64,000 bases of DNA, taken from Grifola frondosa (Eukaryota > Basidiomycota > Agaricomycetes > Polyporales > Grifolaceae). Within the stretch, counting starts at the first letter, position 1; every line of letters begins with the position of its first letter. The DNA lies in the NCBI GenBank assembly GCA_001683735.1, contig LUGG01000022.1, forward strand, positions 1 to 64,000. Reading direction: 5' to 3'. Positions 59,043-64,000 of this stretch are shown here, piece by piece. A program made the position numbers and the translations under genes. The notes beneath the pieces are model-generated. The model did not search any database, had not been told where the DNA came from, and saw only the letters and a list, made by a program, of their open reading frames with translations.

Positions 59043-62000
59043 TCACATTGAGATCGCTCGTCCTGTACCAGTGTCCCGGACCGCACGGAAGCTCGAGCGT
59101 CCTCTGTTTGGTTCATCCTTGCCATATGTATCGGGCTCTGGATCGAACGCCTTGTCCGCCCGAGCGTAGCTGATGACTCCGAGGACTCTTGTGGGTGAAG
59201 CCCGCGAAGGCCAATGCCTTGCGTACTTCTAGAATCTCCTTTCCATGGACCTTGTCTCGAAGCATAGGGTCTCGAGTCGCATCGGGGGCCGCGCCGTTCG
59301 CAGGTGCAAGTGGCTATGATCAGACGCCATCAGACGAACAATTCTTTACTACACCAATGTGGGGCTAACCTCAGGTGGTATATCGTCGTCGAAATGACGG
59401 GTATCATCAGGACTTTGGAGTTCAGGCCGATACGGCGGCTGATACCTGTGTATATTCTCCCAATCAATCCCGCGGAACCATGGGTGTGCCTGCACAATGT
59501 GGCATTGAACATAACGACGGGACCGTTGTGACATTTGAGTCATGATCGGGTATTCACCTTGATTAGATGCGCTCCATCCACGCTGCCCGACACCCCATTC
59601 GGCGTAATGAAGCCGCTCCGCCTGGCCTGCACGATCATGGAGTTAGGTCTGCTCACGGATGACGAGGCTTGGGATCCGAGGCGATCTTCTGCTTCACAGA
59701 GCAGCTGCTCCATGAGATTGACCCCTTCATGCGAAACGCGTGGACGAGAAGGGAAGCGCAGTGACTGCCTCCAATTCAAAATCTTCTGCCGAGTGACATG
59801 ACGCTAAAGGCGCAAGGGTAGAGCGAGAAGATTTGATGCAGTCGCCATCGAAATGGTAGTAGTTCGTACCCACATCAGCGCAGTCGTTCAAATAGGCGAT
59901 ACCAAGGAGCTCACCGAGTTGCTGACGAATGGTGGGAACCTAGGAGAAGGTCATGGGTAACTGTTCATTCAAACGATTAAATTTAAAAACACACCCAAAG
60001 AGACATTCGAACATGATGACGCCAAGGCTCCACCAATCACAGGAGAACGTATACCCATGGCCTCGTATGACTTCCGGGGACACTGTAACAGACACAGCAT
60101 GAGCATACCCATCAAAGGGAGGCGGGATAATTAAATCATCCATGCACTCACTGTACGAGTTCGTACCGCATCTGTAAGGGAGGGAAGAAGTCAACACCGG
60201 GGGGACAATCGTGGCAGACCGAAAACCACGGGAGTACTCACACTGAGTATGCCAGCTGCGCATCACGATGCGGAGATTAGATGTCACTGAGTAGGGATGA
60301 CAGACGACCATGCATCACCTTTCGGCTATTCTTCTCCCTCCAGGTGAAGACACCGCCTTGTCCATCACCACCACCCATCAGTCGTTCGACTTCCTTGCGG
60401 TCGAGGCGCTTAGTCCTCGCGCCATCCGAGGCTCCATTGCCGTAGCTATCTTCAAGGTCTATGCCGTGCTTGTGAAGCAGGTGTAGCCGCTGCTGTTCAT
60501 AGTCTATGCACAGGAATACGGTCAAACATGGTGCCGGCTGAAGATATAGGGGCTGCGGGACTGACATGAGGTATCATGGGCCCAATGTAGATCCGTGCTG
60601 CACCAGGGCGTGGATCATCGACATGGATAAGACGACATGAGATTAATTCGCGACAGTGGGAAACTTTTGACTCACGCAAGGCCGAAATCACTCAGTTTAA
60701 TGTGTCCATCTGGGTCGAACAAGAAATTCTATCGGAAAAACAAAAAGATGAGAACCCGGCCTCCAGCTCCGAAAATATGAGGCGCTGGGGTCATGCGGAG
60801 ATAAATGAAAGGTCCGAAGCATGTGCTCACATCCGGTTTGATATCCCTGTGTATAAATCCATGTTTGTGACACGTCTCAATGGCGAGCACCATCTGAAGG
60901 TGACATCAGAGTATCAGTATAGAAGCAACATTAACAATTAGAGTGGGCAGCATGATAAGAGCCGGACATATGGAACCGAACCTCAGCTATATAGAATCTT
61001 GTGAAGTCTTCCTCAAATACGTCCCGCTCTATCAGGAGATTTAGGAGGTCTCCACCGCCCATGTATTCGAGTACCTATCAAGATATGAAATCGAAATGAA
61101 ATCAGCGTGCGGGGTTATGTGGCGCACGGCGCCAAATTAAGAGTAGCATACTGACAAGATAAAGGTGTTCGCGATCTTGGAAACTGTAGTGCATCCTGAC
61201 TATCCATTCGGCACCACCTGGGCTACTAACCAACGATGCTGATTTGAGAATGTCTCTTTCGGCGCGGACATGTCCTTCTTGTCCTTTCCGCAACATATCC
61301 GTCTTCCGTAGCTGCGGGAATAGCGGTGGGAGAATAATCAATATATCGAAATTAAAATGCTGAGAAGACAAAGAATTAAGGCAACACGTCACCTGTTTCA
61401 TGGCAAATAGTTGTCCCGTGGAACGCTCGCGAACCAGAGAGACAACTCCGAATGCACCTAGGGTGAGAAGACGTGATATGAAAAGGTATCTCACATAAAA
61501 CGCAAACCGCAAACCAACCGTGGCCTATTGTCTTCAGTTTGACGAATGCGCTAACGTCGACCTTCCGACGGCGTTCCCTGAGATAGTCCGTCTCATTTTG
61601 CCGCCATCGGCTGCGCAGATACTCTTTTTGCGCCTCGCCCAATTGCATATCCATCATGTCCTTCTCCATGGCCAGACGTCGCTGCTCACGTGAAGGCGGA
61701 TGCCGAAAAAGAGGAAAGTACAGGTTCTCGAAATAGATCTTCGCTGACACTGCTTTCTCGAGAGTGGCTAAAGACGGTGTGATAGGTTTCCTGGGACGAG
61801 GCGTGAAAATTTCCGGAAGGTCCCTTTCCGAATCGCCGGCCGCTACATCCTCATGCTCGTGTTCTGGATGAACGGGGAGCCCGGCGGTCCATCGGATGGT
61901 GGAGTTTCCCGGCTGTCCAAGAGAAATCTGAACGGGAGAAATTGATTGCGATGGAAGCGTAGGGGACTGGGGTGACAGGGAAACGTTCTCCCGGGCAGCA

Positions 62001-62952
62001 GTAGTTATTGTGGAGGAAGTTGTAGCGCTGATGCCGTTAACAACACGGAGGGTTGGGGTTGGGGTCCGCCCGGCCTGTTGAGACTGCTTTCAGTCGGCTT
62101 CAAAGCGCTCACAACTTCGTTGACCGCTCTGGCCTGCGTATTTTGTCTGATGCGATTCTTGATAGGGTCTGCCCAAACAGGATCTTGACGCATAAATTGA
62201 TCACAAGTCAGCGTCTACATAGAGAGAGAAAAATATCATTAGATCTAACCTCCCAGTTTACCTTGTCCTTCTGGACCCCAGCGGCTTAGCAGAGCTTCCG
62301 CCTGCTCCACGTCAGATGCATGGATAAGATGACTGCGGCAACGGTAAATCAGCACATAGTCGAACCATTCACGTCCGCAGACATACACGAATCCTGTGGG
62401 TCTGGATACCATGTCTTTGCTAATCCGACGCGTCTTTAAACTCTTAAAGGGAGCAGACGAAGCGGACGACATCAGAGGAGATACGGGCTTGACGTTCGCG
62501 TCAGCATTTGTCCCAATATTCTCGTATCTCGGGCCAGCTACAGGTTCGCAGTCCGCGTTCGCAGGACTACGCCAGAAGAGACGCGATGGAGACGGTGTCG
62601 ACGGGATCATGGCGAGGAGATCATAGAATCCCTTGTGCAGCAGTGTGCCACCTCGTAGGGCGGTTGGAGGTTCATCGTAATCGGGCATAGTTTGAGGGAC
62701 GAAAGTCGGATAAGGATACGAGCTCATGTATGGACTGCCATAAGAGTACATGTCGGGAAGACCGGGCGGAGCATCTGGATAGTAGCGGTCTTGGTCTGTC
62801 GGAGCAGATGCCACAGGCGGCTTCGGAAGAGGACGACGTGGAGAAGCCATCGAGCGTGTCACTGGCGGCAGCGACGACGACTCCGAGCCTGGACTTGGAC
62901 GACGGAGCGTACAACAAGCGTCGGACTGTGGATCGCCATATCGGGGAGTCAC
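59043..62952 (-). CDS. NDR-family AGC protein kinase
   Basis: Host gene with many short introns, ATG at 62952. The N-terminal ~235 residues are Pro/Ser-rich. They then carry ISKDMVSRPTGFV, which recalls part of a CRIB motif, and EWFDYVLIYRCRSHLIH. Next come the NDR-type N-terminal region (FENLYFPLFR, then SREQRRLAMEKDM) and the kinase core. That core has KLKTIGHG and FGVVSLV (Gly loop), FAMKQ (Lys), VLEYMGGGDLL, FIHRDIKPD, LSDFGLA and a long NDR insert (LMGGGDGQGG, FTWREKN). It continues with CGTNSY, SPEVIRG, WWSLGVIMFE and HPWFRGIDWENI. A hydrophobic-motif tail (FAGFTHKSP) follows. Such kinases control polarity and cell separation. Frame changes near 62245, 62030 and 59165 may be errors; without the last, the stop is 59113. 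Confidence 0.85.
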
Positions 62953-64000
62953 GCGTCGGCGTCACAGTCACAATTTCCCGTATCAAGTTTCACGATCACC
63001 CCACCTCCAACAAGATTTAGCGTGTTCTCTCCTGGCTGTCTTTGAAGATTGAAGCATGTCGCGTAGAGTGGTGAGGAGTCGACTCGAGATCCGACGTGAT
63101 TGTGATTTAGTTCCCACAAGTGAATAGCCGACAATAACTTGAAGTTTTCCTTGGGTCAACCTCACCATCGTGCTGAAATTGTTTGACGACTGAACGACGC
63201 TTGCATGTAGCAACCCGCTATTGTTTAGACGTTATCGTTGTTCGTTCGTTCGCGGTGAAGTTGTCCACAAGGAAAGAGGACAACGCGCGCCCGATAGATC
63301 TATCTGATCTGAACAAGCGTTCACTTATTTCGTTCCGCTTCTAGTTGATTTCTCAAGGCTGCGCCCTCCTTTTGGTTTGGACAAGGAACAAGACGCCTCG
63401 AAGATGGGCCCGTTCACAGTTTAGGACAACGATTCCCGTTATCGGCGCAGAAGACTCGAGTCCGGGCTTCCGGCCGTGAAATTAAACCAGACGACTCCGT
63501 GGTGCGACCCTGGCCGCGGTACCACCGTTAACCTGAGCGGCGGGGGACGCCGAACATCGTGATCTATTCCGAATGCTCTCGGTGCGGAGTTATCTGGGAA
63601 ACTATTGCGGAAAAGCACCATGCATGCGGACACGAGGCTGAGGCACCCTGTAGAAACTGCAAAGGCGTCATAAACGCGCGGAGTCTTCACCTTCTGACCG
63701 AATTGTCATGTTCCCACCTATCGCTTGGTTCAACTTCAGCACACCCCAATACTTGCTTGACCTTTAGTCTCCCATTCTCGTCTGTCGACACTGCCTCTCA
63801 TCCGACAGACGGCATTTACTCAATTTTCACTGATTTTAGAAACCCTACTTGCGTGTCGAGGCACAAACTCATTCTGCCCATTGCCCAACCCCCCTCGTGT
63901 ACCGCCGTCTTAGCGCGAACCCTCGTTGTTAGTGTCTGGCCTTTTGCACGCAACATCGTTTTGCGTGTCAACTTTGCTAGGCCGACTGTCTGACTCATCG
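62953..64000. other. Region upstream of the kinase gene
   Basis: No gene supported. The first few hundred bases should include the kinase promoter. A short TTCGTTCGTTCGCGG run lies near 63240. Confidence 0.5.

Overview
The window reads as nuclear DNA of a basidiomycete, most likely an Agaricomycete. Genes are cut by 45-65 nt GT-AG introns, there is a secreted protein with a fungal cellulose-binding module, an NDR-family kinase, and Ty3/Gypsy and Helitron families of the kind that fill mushroom and polypore genomes. The species assignment is inference. About 47 kb of the 64 kb is mobile DNA.

Layout. (1) 1-14828: 'element A', a Ty3/Gypsy-like LTR element on the minus strand. It has ~1.74 kb LTRs (the left one is clipped by the window edge), a gag plus double-protease polyprotein and an accessory ORF, but no reverse transcriptase or integrase. 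(2) 14868-37780: 'element B', a related 22.9 kb plus-strand element with 2.2 kb LTRs and a 4-bp GCGC target duplication. It carries gag plus double protease, a 10 kb middle section, then RT-RNase H-integrase behind its own TATA box. A 4.8 kb giant inverted-repeat (foldback) element full of short palindromic minisatellite units (25812-30614) sits inside it. (3) 37781-38540: host sequence with a broken amidohydrolase gene at the insertion junction. (4) ~38757-47461: a Helitron, with a damaged Rep/helicase on the plus strand and three accessory genes on the minus strand. (5) 47961-64000: host genes. These are a GTPBP1-type GTPase, a coiled-coil protein with a J-like C-terminus, a CBM1 secreted protein, a membrane-anchored GH18 chitinase and an NDR/AGC kinase.

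Elements A and B share the same region next to the 5' LTR, the same polypurine tract, homologous gag and tandem protease domains. They also share a ~60-residue, four-exon gene on the strand OPPOSITE to gag-pol, with conserved intron positions. A third shared piece is a small protein encoded just before the 3' LTR in A (with its own TATA box) and inside the LTR in B. Several genes in these elements have their own TATA boxes, so they look like multi-promoter elements rather than single-transcript retrotransposons. A looks like a non-autonomous partner of a B-like element.

Caution: many reading frames, including host ones, are broken by single-base indels, and the two LTRs of B differ only by indels as far as I could compare by eye. 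Some 'frameshifts' may therefore be assembly errors.
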